Part shown: positions 34,242 through 45,360 of the stretch, in pieces
Position numbering within the stretch: the stretch's first letter is position 1
How the letters are laid out: each line of letters opens with the position of its first letter
NCBI RefSeq assembly: GCF_000294495.1
Contig: NC_018526.1
Coordinates: forward strand, 1,612,001 to 1,676,000
Length of the DNA: 64,000 bases
Direction: 5' to 3'
From: Streptococcus suis S735
GTDB lineage: Bacteria > Bacillota > Bacilli > Lactobacillales > Streptococcaceae
The notes under the pieces: model-generated
Database searches by the model: none
What the model saw: only the letters and a program-made list of their open reading frames with translations
What the model was told of the DNA's origin: nothing
Made by a program: the position numbers and the translations under genes

Positions 34242-35144
34242 TTAACCTAAACGCTGCTTAGCATCTGCTGCACGTTGGAAAGCTTGTCCGACATAGTTGA
34301 TACAGAGCATCATCACAAGGATGAAGATGGCTGCTGGCAACCAAATCCATGTCTTGTTTTCCAAAATATCTGCATTGCGAGCATTGGCAATCAAGGTACC
34401 CAAACTTGGTACTGTCGATGGCAGACCGAAACCAAGATAAGTCAACGAAGTCTCGATACCGATATTTCCCGCAAAGTTCAAGGTCAAGTTAACGATAATC
34501 AATGAACTTAAGTTTGGTAAAATTTCACGGAACATAATCATAAAGTCGCTTGTTCCCAATGTTTTTGATGCATTTACATAGTCCAAACTTGCCTCTGACA
34601 AAGTCCTTGTACGGAATAGACGAGCCTTGGCCGTCCAATAAAAGGCACTCATGATGAGAATGAAATGATAGATTGTATAGTTCTTGATAACTGTCACGAA
34701 AACAATAATCAACATTGTCACCGGCAAAATCATGATGAAATCGACAATACGCATCAAGAATCCATCTAAACGACCGCCATAATAACCAGAAATCAGACCG
34801 ACAGAAATCCCGACAATACTTGTAATAATCGTAATGGTAAAACCGATAATGATTGAGTTACGAGCGCCGATAATCAGCTGACCAAAGATATCTTTACCAC
34901 CTTCATCTGTCCCCAAGATATAGCCGTCAACACCTGGTTCCAAGTAACGTCCCAAAAGGTTGACTTTCATAACTTGTTCTTGATTCAACAGAAGTGCACC
35001 GATAAAGACTGCTAAGAGAACCGTCACTAAGATAATTAATGAGGTCAATGCAAGTCGATCTTTCATAAACTCCCGCGCGATGACACGGAAGCCACCTGGA
35101 GGAGTTGAAGCAGATTGTACTTGTTTTTTATTTTCTTTACTCAC
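34242..35144 (-). CDS. oppC: Oligopeptide ABC transporter permease, OppC type
   Basis: 300 residues with an N-terminal cytosolic segment and one helix, then five core helices; the coupling-loop EAA motif lies in YVNASKTLGTSDFMIMFREILPN (about 205-230). Last gene of oppD-F-B-C; the strong AGGAGG site and 13-bp gap to oppB mark translational coupling. Confidence 0.92.
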   Translation of the reverse strand: MSKENKKQVQSASTPPGGFRVIAREFMKDRLALTSLIILVTVLLAVFIGALLLNQEQVMKVNLLGRYLEPGVDGYILGTDEGGKDIFGQLIIGARNSIIIGFTITIITSIVGISVGLISGYYGGRLDGFLMRIVDFIMILPVTMLIIVFVTVIKNYTIYHFILIMSAFYWTAKARLFRTRTLSEASLDYVNASKTLGTSDFMIMFREILPNLSSLIIVNLTLNFAGNIGIETSLTYLGFGLPSTVPSLGTLIANARNADILENKTWIWLPAAIFILVMMLCINYVGQAFQRAADAKQRLG

Positions 35145-35157
35145 CTTACTCCTCCTT

Positions 35158-36114
35158 CTATTTCACACGGATACGTGGATCCACGATACTCATGATAATA
35201 TCTGAAATCAATGTCCCCAACAAAGTACCCATACCAAATACCAACAATAAAGCTAAGATAACACTATAGTCACGACTAGAAATAGAGTTAAAGAATAACT
35301 GACCGATACCTGGGTAAGTGAAAATATTTTCAATAAAGATAGAACCACCAATTAATCCTGTCAATTCATAGCCCAAGAAAGATGCGATTGGTAAAATCGA
35401 ATTACGGAAAATATGACGGTTATAAACAACTCTCTCAGGAACACCTTTGGCACGAGCTGTACGAACATAGTCCTGACTCTTAGCATCAATAATCCCCGTA
35501 CGGAGATATTGAATAGTAACTGTTGTTGACAAAATAGCCATTGTAATCGCTGGCAGAATCATATGGTGTAAACGACTGAGAGTCGCTGCAAATCCTTCCA
35601 CACCTCCACTAATCGAACCACGCGTCGGGAACCAGCCCAAACTAAAGCCAAACATCCAGAGCATGAGAATGGCAAAAACGAAAGTTGGAGTTGAAAATGT
35701 CAAGAAGTTATACACGCCAATGATTTTATCTGCAAGTGAGTTTTGATAACGACCTGCAATCATACCCAATGGAAGTGCAATCAAATAAGTCAATACCATC
35801 GTCAAGAGGGATAATCCAATTGTATTATTCAAGCGCTGCATGATGACATCAACAACTGGTTGTTTAAAAATAACACTCTGACCAAAATCTCCTTGCAAAA
35901 GATTGCCTACCCAGCGGAAATACTGAACAGGGATTGGGTCATAGTAACCTGCCGCAATCCGTTTTTGTTCAATGATTGCTGGATCAATATTGGGGTCAAT
36001 CAATCCTGTAAAGGGATCCCCCGGCATCATCTTCGCAACAAAGAACGCAATGACACTCAAAATAATAATCTGCGGAATCATCATGAGTAAACGACGTAAT
36101 ACTGTTTTCCACAT
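35158..36114 (-). CDS. oppB: Oligopeptide ABC transporter permease, OppB type
   Basis: 318 residues, six helices, EAA loop in YVRTARAKGVPERVVYNRHIFRN. Typical Opp/Dpp length; it is shorter than pneumococcal AmiC (about 500), so this is a regular Opp system rather than the Ami type. Follows oppF by 1 bp. Confidence 0.92.
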   Translation of the reverse strand: MWKTVLRRLLMMIPQIIILSVIAFFVAKMMPGDPFTGLIDPNIDPAIIEQKRIAAGYYDPIPVQYFRWVGNLLQGDFGQSVIFKQPVVDVIMQRLNNTIGLSLLTMVLTYLIALPLGMIAGRYQNSLADKIIGVYNFLTFSTPTFVFAILMLWMFGFSLGWFPTRGSISGGVEGFAATLSRLHHMILPAITMAILSTTVTIQYLRTGIIDAKSQDYVRTARAKGVPERVVYNRHIFRNSILPIASFLGYELTGLIGGSIFIENIFTYPGIGQLFFNSISSRDYSVILALLLVFGMGTLLGTLISDIIMSIVDPRIRVK

Positions 36115-36115
36115 C

Positions 36116-37057
36116 TTAGTTCTGACCTCCTTCTGGAAGGGCTACTTGATGAGTTTCTGAGAAGGATCTCAAATCGTACACACGACCGTTTTCATCATAG
36201 TATTGACCTTGCATTTCTTGATATTCTTTTTCAGCAGCCAAACGCTTTTCTTTATTCTTCAATCGATTGAGTGGGTCAATCGTTGGAATAGCTGACAACA
36301 AACGTTTAGTATAAATGTGTTGTGGATTATTATAAATATCGTTCTTATTTCCTGTTTCTACGAAACGTCCGCGATACATGATGAACAATTCATCACACAT
36401 GTGTTGCACAACACCGAGGTCATGGGAAATAAAGAGATAGCTGAGCTTAAACTCATCTTGGATACGTTTCATATAATTCAAGACCTGTGCCTGCACAGAC
36501 AAATCCAAGGCAGAAACCGGCTCATCTGCAATAATCAAACGAGGATTACTAGCCAAAGCACGAGCAACACCGATACGTTGGCGTTGACCACCTGAGAATT
36601 CGTGAGGATACTTAATCAGAGCTTCTTCATTTAGACCGATTGTATCCAAGAGTTGAAGAACTTTTTTCTTTTCTTCATCTGGAGATAAACGGTCAAAGTT
36701 ACGAATTGGTTCTGCAATGATGTCCAAGATACGTTTTTTCGGGTTGAAACTTGAAAGAGAATCTTGGAAAATCATTTGAACATCACGATTAAAGTTTCCT
36801 TTTTTACCACGTGATTTGTTGGTTACATCTTGTCCTTCATAGATAATCTGACCAGAAGTGGCACGCTCTAAACCGATAATTGCCTTACCAATGGTTGATT
36901 TCCCAGAACCTGACTCACCTACCAAACCATAGGTTTTTCCTTCTTCAAACTCAATATTAACACCATCCACAGCATAGACATGGTCCGTCACACGGTTAAA
37001 GAAGCCACTACGAATTGGATAATGGACTTTTAAATCTTTTACTTCAATAAATCCCAC
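36116..37057 (-). CDS. oppF: Oligopeptide ABC transporter ATPase, OppF type
   Basis: 313 residues. Walker A GESGSGKSTIG (about 50-60), signature FSGGQRQRIGVARAL, Walker B LIIADEP, switch SHDLGV. Follows oppD by 2 bp. Confidence 0.93.
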   Translation of the reverse strand: MGFIEVKDLKVHYPIRSGFFNRVTDHVYAVDGVNIEFEEGKTYGLVGESGSGKSTIGKAIIGLERATSGQIIYEGQDVTNKSRGKKGNFNRDVQMIFQDSLSSFNPKKRILDIIAEPIRNFDRLSPDEEKKKVLQLLDTIGLNEEALIKYPHEFSGGQRQRIGVARALASNPRLIIADEPVSALDLSVQAQVLNYMKRIQDEFKLSYLFISHDLGVVQHMCDELFIMYRGRFVETGNKNDIYNNPQHIYTKRLLSAIPTIDPLNRLKNKEKRLAAEKEYQEMQGQYYDENGRVYDLRSFSETHQVALPEGGQN

Positions 37058-37059
37058 TA

Positions 37060-38058
37060 TTAGGCCTCCCCTTCAAAATAGAATGTCTCATGGCAGGTAC
37101 AACGAACAAAGTGATTTGGACCTACCTCGTGCATGCTCGGATTCTCTTCATGAGCCTCTGCTCCAATCCACGGAATACGCGGAGCAAAACGGCAACCTTT
37201 ACGAACCATTTTTGTAATCGGCGGCACAATACCTTCAATAACATGAAGATCGCCTCCTTCGCTACCTGATTGAGGATTTGACTTCAAGAGCGAACGTGTA
37301 TATGGATGTTTAGGATTGGTAAACAATTCTTCTACTGGCGCTACTTCGACAAACTGACCACCGTACATGACCGCCACACGATCAGCAGTTTCTGCAACTA
37401 CTCCCAAGTCATGGGTAATCAAAATAATACCAGAACCTGTCTCCGCTTGAATATCATTTAAGAGATCCAAGATTTGTGCTTGAATTGTAACATCCAAGGC
37501 TGTTGTAGGTTCGTCCGCAATAATAATTGGCGGTTTACAAGACAAGGCCATCGCAATAATGATACGCTGACGCATACCACCTGAAAGCTCATGTGGATAC
37601 TGTTTAAATGTCCGCTTAGGATTTGGAATACCTACCTGAGCCAAGAGTTCCAAAACTCGCTCTGTACGAGCATTGGCATCCAAATCAGTATGATAGAACA
37701 GTGCCTCATCAATCTGTGCACCAATCGTCATCAATGGATTTAGAGAAGCTAAGGGATCTTGGAAAATCATACCAATATCATTACCACGTACTGTATTGTA
37801 CTTAGCTTCATCCATGCCAATCAATTCCATATCATTGTACTGGATGCTTCCTGTGATTTTGGTATTCAAAGGGTTATGCAAGCCCATGATGGTCGTTGCC
37901 AAAGTTGATTTTCCACAGCCAGATTCCCCTACAATTGCCAAAATTTCATTTTTTTGCAATGAGATGTCAACACCGTCAACAGCGTCAAAATAATCATCTC
38001 CAATACGGAAACCGACGTGTAAATCTTTAATGTCTAAAAGCGGTTTTTCGGTAGCCAC
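37060..38058 (-). CDS. oppD: Oligopeptide ABC transporter ATPase, OppD type
   Basis: 332 residues. Walker A GESGCGKSTLA (about 46-56), signature LSGGMRQRIIIAMAL, Walker B IIIADEP. The C-terminus has the Cys-rich oligopeptide-binding tail (GCRFAPRIPW ... RCTCHETF). The gene begins with GTG after a strong AGGAGG. It has its own leader after the oppA terminator. Confidence 0.93.
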   Translation of the reverse strand: MATEKPLLDIKDLHVGFRIGDDYFDAVDGVDISLQKNEILAIVGESGCGKSTLATTIMGLHNPLNTKITGSIQYNDMELIGMDEAKYNTVRGNDIGMIFQDPLASLNPLMTIGAQIDEALFYHTDLDANARTERVLELLAQVGIPNPKRTFKQYPHELSGGMRQRIIIAMALSCKPPIIIADEPTTALDVTIQAQILDLLNDIQAETGSGIILITHDLGVVAETADRVAVMYGGQFVEVAPVEELFTNPKHPYTRSLLKSNPQSGSEGGDLHVIEGIVPPITKMVRKGCRFAPRIPWIGAEAHEENPSMHEVGPNHFVRCTCHETFYFEGEA

Positions 38059-38443
38059 GCTTTTTCCTCCTTTATGTGCCAGCTAATCAAGCTCAATCAA
38101 TTCAATAGCCTTACGATTATCAAGTTCATATAACGTTTGATTAACTGACTTTATATAACTACTCTAGAATAACATATTTCTACCAAATTATCGTTTGATA
38201 GCGATTACCCAGAAGTAAAAAATGTACCTATATCCAATCATAAATCAAGACCATCCCTATCACTGTCTCAATTAGGAATTGAGTAGGTTAATGTTCTTCA
38301 TCTTGAGTTTTTGTTAGTAGGGACTCATTTTTGTGTACTGAGTGTACTGAGTCTACTATACCACAATTATCTGAAAATTCCAATAGCAATCTGAAAAAAG
38401 CCAATCAAATTGGCTTTTTCAGATTCTATTGTCTTCTAACAAA
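38059..38443. other. oppA-oppD spacer
   Basis: 385 bp without a gene. It holds the oppA terminator (38391-38422), a direct repeat GTGTACTGA (about 38333-38350) and the oppD leader. A promoter is expected here for oppDFBC but none scores well. Confidence 0.6.
38391..38422 (-). terminator. Terminator between oppA and oppD
   Basis: Minus-strand CTGAAAAAGCCAAT / ATTGGCTTTTTTCAG stem. Partial read-through would give more OppA than transporter core. Confidence 0.8.
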
Positions 38444-40234
38444 TTATTCTGCCACTACACCCTTATCAGCTGTCAATTCGATACCCTCATAAGCAAGACC
38501 TGTACCCGAAGCTGAGCCGTATTTTGTATCATAGCTTTTCACACGTTTATTAACAGCAGTAATTTTTTCTGACTCAAACGTTGGAATAGCAAATGCTTGC
38601 TCGTGAGCATATTTTTGCCAAGCCTTATAGTTCTCAACGTTTTTCTTATCATCAAACGACTCTGCTGAGCTGATAGCTTCCAATAACTTGGTGTTTTCAT
38701 CGGACACGAAACGTGACATATTGAAGGCTGCGATAGGCCCCCATAGACCACTTGGGTTTGGATCGTAACCTGTTGACCATCCACCAGCATACATATCAAT
38801 AGCAGCATCATTAGCCTGAACTGAGTTATAGAACGACTTACCTTCAACTATACGTCCTGTGTAAAGTTCGACATTCAAGCCAACTTCTTTCCACCAAGCA
38901 ATGTATTGTTGTACAAGCGCTTCGTTAGCTTCAGTACGTTTACGAGCCGCAAAGGTAATCTTGAATGCCTTACCATCTTTGCCTTCACGGATACCATCAC
39001 CATCTACATCTTTGTAGCCAGCTTCATCCAAAAGCTTTTTCGCTTTTTCAGGATTGTATGAATAGCCTTCCAACTCTGAATCATGAATATCGCCGAAGAA
39101 TGAGATAATCAATGATTTTGCAGGGTGGTAAAGACCGTTGTATAATGACTTACCAGCTGTCTTGGTATCAATCGCATAGGCAATCGCTTGACGAAGTTTC
39201 ACATCATTCATCTTGGCATTTTCATCCATAACGTTCTTACCAGCTGCTTCGTCATATTTACCAAAATTAAACGAGATATACTCATAAGACGACTCTAACT
39301 GACCAACGATATTCAAGTTAGAAGCATCCTTATATGAATCTAACTGATCAACCGGCATTTCTGCGATATCATAATTCCCCGCTTTCATTTCAGAAACAAT
39401 AGTATCAGGAGATACGATGTCAATCTTCAATGAGCTTGTTTTTGGTTTCGTACCCTTGAAGAAGTATTCGTTTGGTACGTAAGTGATAGACTCACCATTG
39501 ACGATTTCCTTAATCTTCCACGGCCCCATACCAACAAGCTTCGCAGTACGTGAGTATTCGCTCTTTTCCCAGTCTGCAACAGGGATGTCTTTATAGATGT
39601 GTTCTGGTTGGATATAGGCTGGGACATCACCACCTGCATACATCATTGAAGGTGACATTTCTTTTACAGTTAATTCTACTGTATAGTCATCAACTTTCTT
39701 AATACCAGAGATGTCTGATGCTTTTCCATCAACAAATTCTTGCATACCTTCAATATTCAAGAATTTATCATCAAAACGAATACCTGTATAGTCTTTGCTT
39801 GCCATCGACTTAATTGTAAAGATGTAGTCGTTGATTGTGAATGGCTCACCATCTGACCACTTGTAATCCTTACCAGTCAAGCTGACTGTGATTTTCTTGC
39901 CTTTTACATCAAATTCAGCCTTGGCAAGACCTGAGTCGTCCAACTTACGTTCTCCGTCGTAACCGAACATTGAAATATCAACCATACCACCAAATGTTGA
40001 ATCAGTAGTATTCTCAGTCAACTCATCAATTAAAAGACCTGATGAAGTTGTAGGAGATACCCAAGCATATTTCAATTGAGCATCTGCGACTGCTGTTCCA
40101 TCTTGTTTTACTTCAGCCGGGAATGACAATTCCTGTTTTGCTGCACCTGATTGTTTTGAACCACATGCTGCAAGAACAGATGCTGAAAGGAGAGTCACAC
40201 CTGCAAGTGCAAAAAGTTTCGTTGTCTTTTTCAT
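38444..40234 (-). CDS. oppA: Oligopeptide-binding lipoprotein OppA
   Basis: 596 residues. Lipoprotein signal MKKTTKLFALAGVTLLSASV with lipobox LAAC; SBP family 5 fold (DLTYAWVSPTTSS region to YAHEQAFAIPTF). The start at 40234 follows GAGGTG; an earlier ATG at 40348 would lie in the promoter. First gene of the cluster and separately terminated. Confidence 0.94.
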   Translation of the reverse strand: MKKTTKLFALAGVTLLSASVLAACGSKQSGAAKQELSFPAEVKQDGTAVADAQLKYAWVSPTTSSGLLIDELTENTTDSTFGGMVDISMFGYDGERKLDDSGLAKAEFDVKGKKITVSLTGKDYKWSDGEPFTINDYIFTIKSMASKDYTGIRFDDKFLNIEGMQEFVDGKASDISGIKKVDDYTVELTVKEMSPSMMYAGGDVPAYIQPEHIYKDIPVADWEKSEYSRTAKLVGMGPWKIKEIVNGESITYVPNEYFFKGTKPKTSSLKIDIVSPDTIVSEMKAGNYDIAEMPVDQLDSYKDASNLNIVGQLESSYEYISFNFGKYDEAAGKNVMDENAKMNDVKLRQAIAYAIDTKTAGKSLYNGLYHPAKSLIISFFGDIHDSELEGYSYNPEKAKKLLDEAGYKDVDGDGIREGKDGKAFKITFAARKRTEANEALVQQYIAWWKEVGLNVELYTGRIVEGKSFYNSVQANDAAIDMYAGGWSTGYDPNPSGLWGPIAAFNMSRFVSDENTKLLEAISSAESFDDKKNVENYKAWQKYAHEQAFAIPTFESEKITAVNKRVKSYDTKYGSASGTGLAYEGIELTADKGVVAE

Positions 40235-40289
40235 AAAACACCTCTGTTTTCTTTTTGTTTGACACTTATTACTATGTCTTATAAAAATC

Positions 40290-40311
40290 ATTATATCATA
40301 AATTTTTCTTA
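40290..40311 (-). promoter_or_regulatory. oppA promoter
   Basis: Extended -10 TGATATAAT (40290-40295) on the minus strand, with a weak -35 (TTTATT-like) 16 bp upstream. Confidence 0.6.
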
Positions 40312-40321
40312 AATAAAGTCT

Positions 40322-40336
40322 TTTTGTCAGAAAATT
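40322..40336. promoter_or_regulatory. CodY-box-like site upstream of oppA
   Basis: AATTTTCTGACAAAA on the minus strand matches the CodY consensus at 12 of 15 positions, about 10-15 bp upstream of the -35. Confidence 0.5.
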
Positions 40337-40411
40337 TTGTAAAAACATATTTTTTCATCATTTTCTCATTTTTTACATGTTTTTTCCAAATTTTTCTCAC
40401 ATTTCTTGTGA

Positions 40412-40417
40412 TATAAT
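40412..40417 (+). promoter_or_regulatory. dacA promoter (extended -10)
   Basis: TGATATAAT just upstream of the carboxypeptidase gene; -35 is weak (ATTTTT). Confidence 0.55.
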
Positions 40418-40446
40418 AGAATAAAATACCCCAAAAAGGAATGATT

Positions 40447-41697
40447 ATGCGTAAACTTTTACTAACACTCACTACAATCCTTGCTGTTTTTTTAACTTCC
40501 ACACCTATTTTGGCAGAAGATTTTTCTGTTGCAGCCAAGCATGCTATCGCGGTTGAAGTAAGTAGCGGCAAAATCTTGTATGAGCAAGATGCCGAAACCA
40601 AAGCAAGCATTGCTTCTATCAGTAAGACATTGAGCATTTACCTGGTCTACGAAGCACTGGCAAAGGGGGAAATCACTTTAGATACTATGGTAGATATTTC
40701 TGATTATCCCTATAGCCTCACTTCTAATACTGAATTAAGCAATGTCAATCTAGATGAACGCTCCTATTCTGTAAGAGACCTATTAAACGCTTCTTTAATA
40801 ACATCATCCAACAGTGCTATTATTGCTCTGGCAGAAAAAATAGCCGGTAGCGAAGCTGCATTCGTGGATCGAATGAAGGCAAAAGTCCAAGAATGGGGAA
40901 TTACCGATACAAAAATTGTCAATGTATCCGGGCTAGATAATACCGACTTGGGTGAAAATATTTATCCAGGTTCCAGTCCTGAAGATGTAAATATGTTTTC
41001 AGCCCTAGATGTTGCTATCATCGCAAGACGATTAATACTCGACTATCCTCAGGTACTCGACATTACCTCGCTAAACGCCTACGATTTTGGCGGCTACACT
41101 TACTATAGTACCAACCAAATGCTGAGCGACGGCACTCACGCTCGTGGAGGGGTGGACGGCTTAAAAACAGGGACCTCAAACTCGGCTGGTTCAAGTTTTC
41201 TTGCAACAACTCAACAAGCTGGTATGCGCATTATCACAGTAGTATTGAATGCCAATGATGGGCTGACCTCTCCAGAAAATCGCTTTGTCGCGACAAATGA
41301 TTTGATGAACTATGTTTATTCTAACTTTTCGCTTGTTACACTAGTAAAAAAAAGTGAAGCCTTTGGAGATAGTAAGATAAAGGTTTTCAACGGTGAAAAA
41401 GAAACAAGTCCTGTTGTTGCAGCAGCAGATTTAACTGTTGTTCAACGAAATCAAACTGATAATGTCCCCACCGCAACTTTCACAACGGATATCAAAGAAA
41501 TTGATGCTCCCCTCAAAGCAGGGACCTTGGTCAGCAAACTACAACTGAAAGATCAAGATCTCATTGGAAAAGGTTATATTTCCGAGCAAACTGGTGTCGA
41601 TATGATTATCCCTAGCGATATGAAAGAAGCATCCTGGCCATTCTCTTGGTGGAATCAATTTGTCCGCTATGTCAATGAAAAAATTATAAAAAAATAG
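40447..41697 (+). CDS. dacA: D-alanyl-D-alanine carboxypeptidase (PBP)
   Basis: Removes the terminal D-Ala of peptidoglycan stem peptides. 416 residues: signal peptide, then the serine-peptidase motifs SxxK (SISK in SIASISKTLS), SxN (TSSNSA) and KTG (GLKTGTS), and a C-terminal beta domain with an amphipathic membrane anchor (SWWNQFVRYVNEKIIKK). The ATG at 40447 has better AAGGA spacing than 40441. Confidence 0.94.
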   Translation: MRKLLLTLTTILAVFLTSTPILAEDFSVAAKHAIAVEVSSGKILYEQDAETKASIASISKTLSIYLVYEALAKGEITLDTMVDISDYPYSLTSNTELSNVNLDERSYSVRDLLNASLITSSNSAIIALAEKIAGSEAAFVDRMKAKVQEWGITDTKIVNVSGLDNTDLGENIYPGSSPEDVNMFSALDVAIIARRLILDYPQVLDITSLNAYDFGGYTYYSTNQMLSDGTHARGGVDGLKTGTSNSAGSSFLATTQQAGMRIITVVLNANDGLTSPENRFVATNDLMNYVYSNFSLVTLVKKSEAFGDSKIKVFNGEKETSPVVAAADLTVVQRNQTDNVPTATFTTDIKEIDAPLKAGTLVSKLQLKDQDLIGKGYISEQTGVDMIIPSDMKEASWPFSWWNQFVRYVNEKIIKK

Positions 41698-41728
41698 TAT
41701 GTCGAACGATTTTCGACATACTATTTTT
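41693..41728 (+). terminator. dacA terminator
   Basis: Stem AATAGTATGTCGA / TCGACATACTATT with 7-nt loop and TTTTTTT tail, overlapping the dacA stop. Confidence 0.88.
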
Positions 41729-41941
41729 TTATCGTAGAGTGACAACCGCTACTCCTTATCTCCAGCCTCGGTTGGAGAGTGAGTTGGTGAGAGTTCCTGA
41801 CAGAAAATGACGAGCGTGGAAGGTAACAATTCCATTCGTCAATTTATAAAGAAGAGCTACTGCCGTCGCTCCTCATCTCCTACTTCAGTGGGGAGTTTGA
41901 CGGGCTTGAACAGCTTTAAAGCTGTTCAAGTTCGCGGCAAA
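41729..41941. repeat. dacA-sufB spacer with a 26-bp perfect palindrome
   Basis: Two related segments, each CTCCT(T/C)ATCTCC followed by GTTGG or GTGGGGAG (about 41752-41792 and 41865-41900). A perfect palindrome at 41905-41930 (half-site CTTGAACAGCTTT) lies 12 bp from the sufB stop; it has no T tail, so it is more likely a processing or stability hairpin than a terminator. Confidence 0.65.
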
Positions 41942-43357
41942 CTATCCCACTGAACCCTCCATCTCATAGGCAATCAGTCTGTTGAGTTCGACTGCGTATT
42001 CCATTGGGAGTTCTTTTGTGAATGGTTCAACAAAGCCCATGACAATCATCTCTGTAGCTTCGGACTCGGACAAGCCACGGCTCATGAGGTAGTAGAGCTG
42101 TTCTTCTGAGATTTTTGATACTTTGGCTTCGTGTTCGAGGGCCACTTGTGAGTTGTGGATTTCATTAAATGGAATGGTATCTGATTTGGAAATATCATCC
42201 ATAATAATGGTGTCACACTCAATGTGGCTGATAGACTTGGCTGAGTTTTTCGCAAAAGTGACTTGACCACGGTAGTTGACTTCTCCACCACCACGGGCAA
42301 TGGATTTGGACACGATAGAAGATGAGGTGCGTGGGGCGTTGTGAATCATCTTAGCACCGGTATCCTGTACCTGACCCTTGTTGGCAAAGGCAATGGACAA
42401 CATGGTTCCACGTGCCCCTTCACCTTCTAGGTAAACCGCTGGGTATTTCATGGTCGTCTTGGCACCGAGGTTGCCGTCAATCCACTCAACTGTGGCATTT
42501 TTCTCGGCACGGGCACGCTTGGTTACCAAGTTATAGACATTGTCTGACCAGTTCTGAATGGTGGTATAACGCATATAGGCACCTTCGTGGGCGATGATTT
42601 CCACAATCGCTGCATGAAGACTTGCCGTTGAGTAGGTCGGTGCCGTACAGCCTTCTACGTAGTGAACACTTGCCCCTTCATCTACGATGATGAGGGTGCG
42701 TTCAAACTGACCTGTTCCTTCATTGTTGATACGGAAGTAGGTTTGGAGTGGAATATCCAGCTTGACACCTTTTGGTACATAGATGAAGGTTCCACCTGAC
42801 CAAACCGCTGAGTTGAGGGCAGCTAGTTTATTATCTGACGGCGGAACAAGTTTTCCAAAGTATTTTTTGAAGAGTTCTGGATGTTCCTTGAGAGCCGTGT
42901 CGGTATCCGTAAAGATAATGCCATGCTTGTCGTACTCTTCCTTCATGTTGTGGTAGACCACTTCTGATTCATACTGGGCAGAAGCACCTGCTAGGTAGGC
43001 ACGCTCGGCCTCTGGAATACCGATGCGTTCAAAGGTTTCCTTGATTTTGTCTGGTACATCATCCCAGCTGCGTGCTGGCTTATCTGACGGTTTTTGGTAA
43101 TAGACAATGTCATCAAAATCCAGCTCAGACAAGTCGGCTCCCCAAGTCTGCATCGGCATTTTCTTGAAGGTTTCGTAGGATTTCAAACGGAATTCCAACA
43201 TCCATTCAGGCTCGCCTTTGATACGGGACATTTCACGAATGACTTCTTCGTTCAAACCCTTACCTGTCGAAGCCACCAGTTCCACGTTCTCGTCATGGAA
43301 ACCGAATTTGTATTCTCCAAGATCAATCGGGGTTGGTTCAATTCTTTCTTCTGACAT
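41942..43357 (-). CDS. sufB: Fe-S cluster assembly protein SufB
   Basis: Scaffold component of the SufBCD complex. 471 residues with [20 protein letters not shown] beta-helix core and [10 protein letters not shown] near the C-terminus. Start at 43357 ([20 protein letters not shown]), chosen because an earlier ATG at 43426 lies in the hairpin repeat. Last gene of sufCDSUB. Confidence 0.95.
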   Translation of the reverse strand: MSEERIEPTPIDLGEYKFGFHDENVELVASTGKGLNEEVIREMSRIKGEPEWMLEFRLKSYETFKKMPMQTWGADLSELDFDDIVYYQKPSDKPARSWDDVPDKIKETFERIGIPEAERAYLAGASAQYESEVVYHNMKEEYDKHGIIFTDTDTALKEHPELFKKYFGKLVPPSDNKLAALNSAVWSGGTFIYVPKGVKLDIPLQTYFRINNEGTGQFERTLIIVDEGASVHYVEGCTAPTYSTASLHAAIVEIIAHEGAYMRYTTIQNWSDNVYNLVTKRARAEKNATVEWIDGNLGAKTTMKYPAVYLEGEGARGTMLSIAFANKGQVQDTGAKMIHNAPRTSSSIVSKSIARGGGEVNYRGQVTFAKNSAKSISHIECDTIIMDDISKSDTIPFNEIHNSQVALEHEAKVSKISEEQLYYLMSRGLSESEATEMIVMGFVEPFTKELPMEYAVELNRLIAYEMEGSVG

Positions 43358-43472
43358 AATATAAGATACTAAGCCCCTTAAGAAAGCAAATGAAAAACAG
43401 GAAATCGACTTCGTGTGCAAACACACGCGGAGATTTATCTTTTTTCAAAAGCTTTTAGGGCGAGTTCAATTT
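43358..43472 (-). repeat. Hairpin repeat, copy 4 (before sufB)
   Basis: Minus strand: AAATTGAACTCGCCC, AAAAAAGATAAATCT, CGTGTG hairpin, CGATTTCCTGTTTTTC, GCTTTCTTAAG, AGTATCTTATA, then the sufB ATG. The stem loop contains GCGTGTG/CACACG. Confidence 0.75.
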
Positions 43473-43706
43473 CATTTCCAATCAGAAACTGAACAATCCT
43501 TTCTGTATGATTTTCATTTTTGTTTATTCGATGATGCTCAGTAAGCATCTTCACTTCGTTCGATTGCTTTCTTCAAGACACTAAACTTGGTTGGAACTAA
43601 AGTTCCTAACCAAGTAACGCAAGGTTCTAATCAACCTTGCTAAGTGGCTTACTAATTGGCTGATTTTGGTAATATCGACCAAAATCGCTCATGTCGCAGT
43701 TACCCT
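43473..43706. repeat. Rest of the sufU-sufB spacer with two hairpins
   Basis: Inverted repeat CTTGGTT/AACCAAG enclosing GGAACT/AGTTCC (43585-43615), then GCAAGGTT/AACCTTGC (43619-43640). No gene. Confidence 0.7.
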
Positions 43707-45360
<1,654 letters not shown>

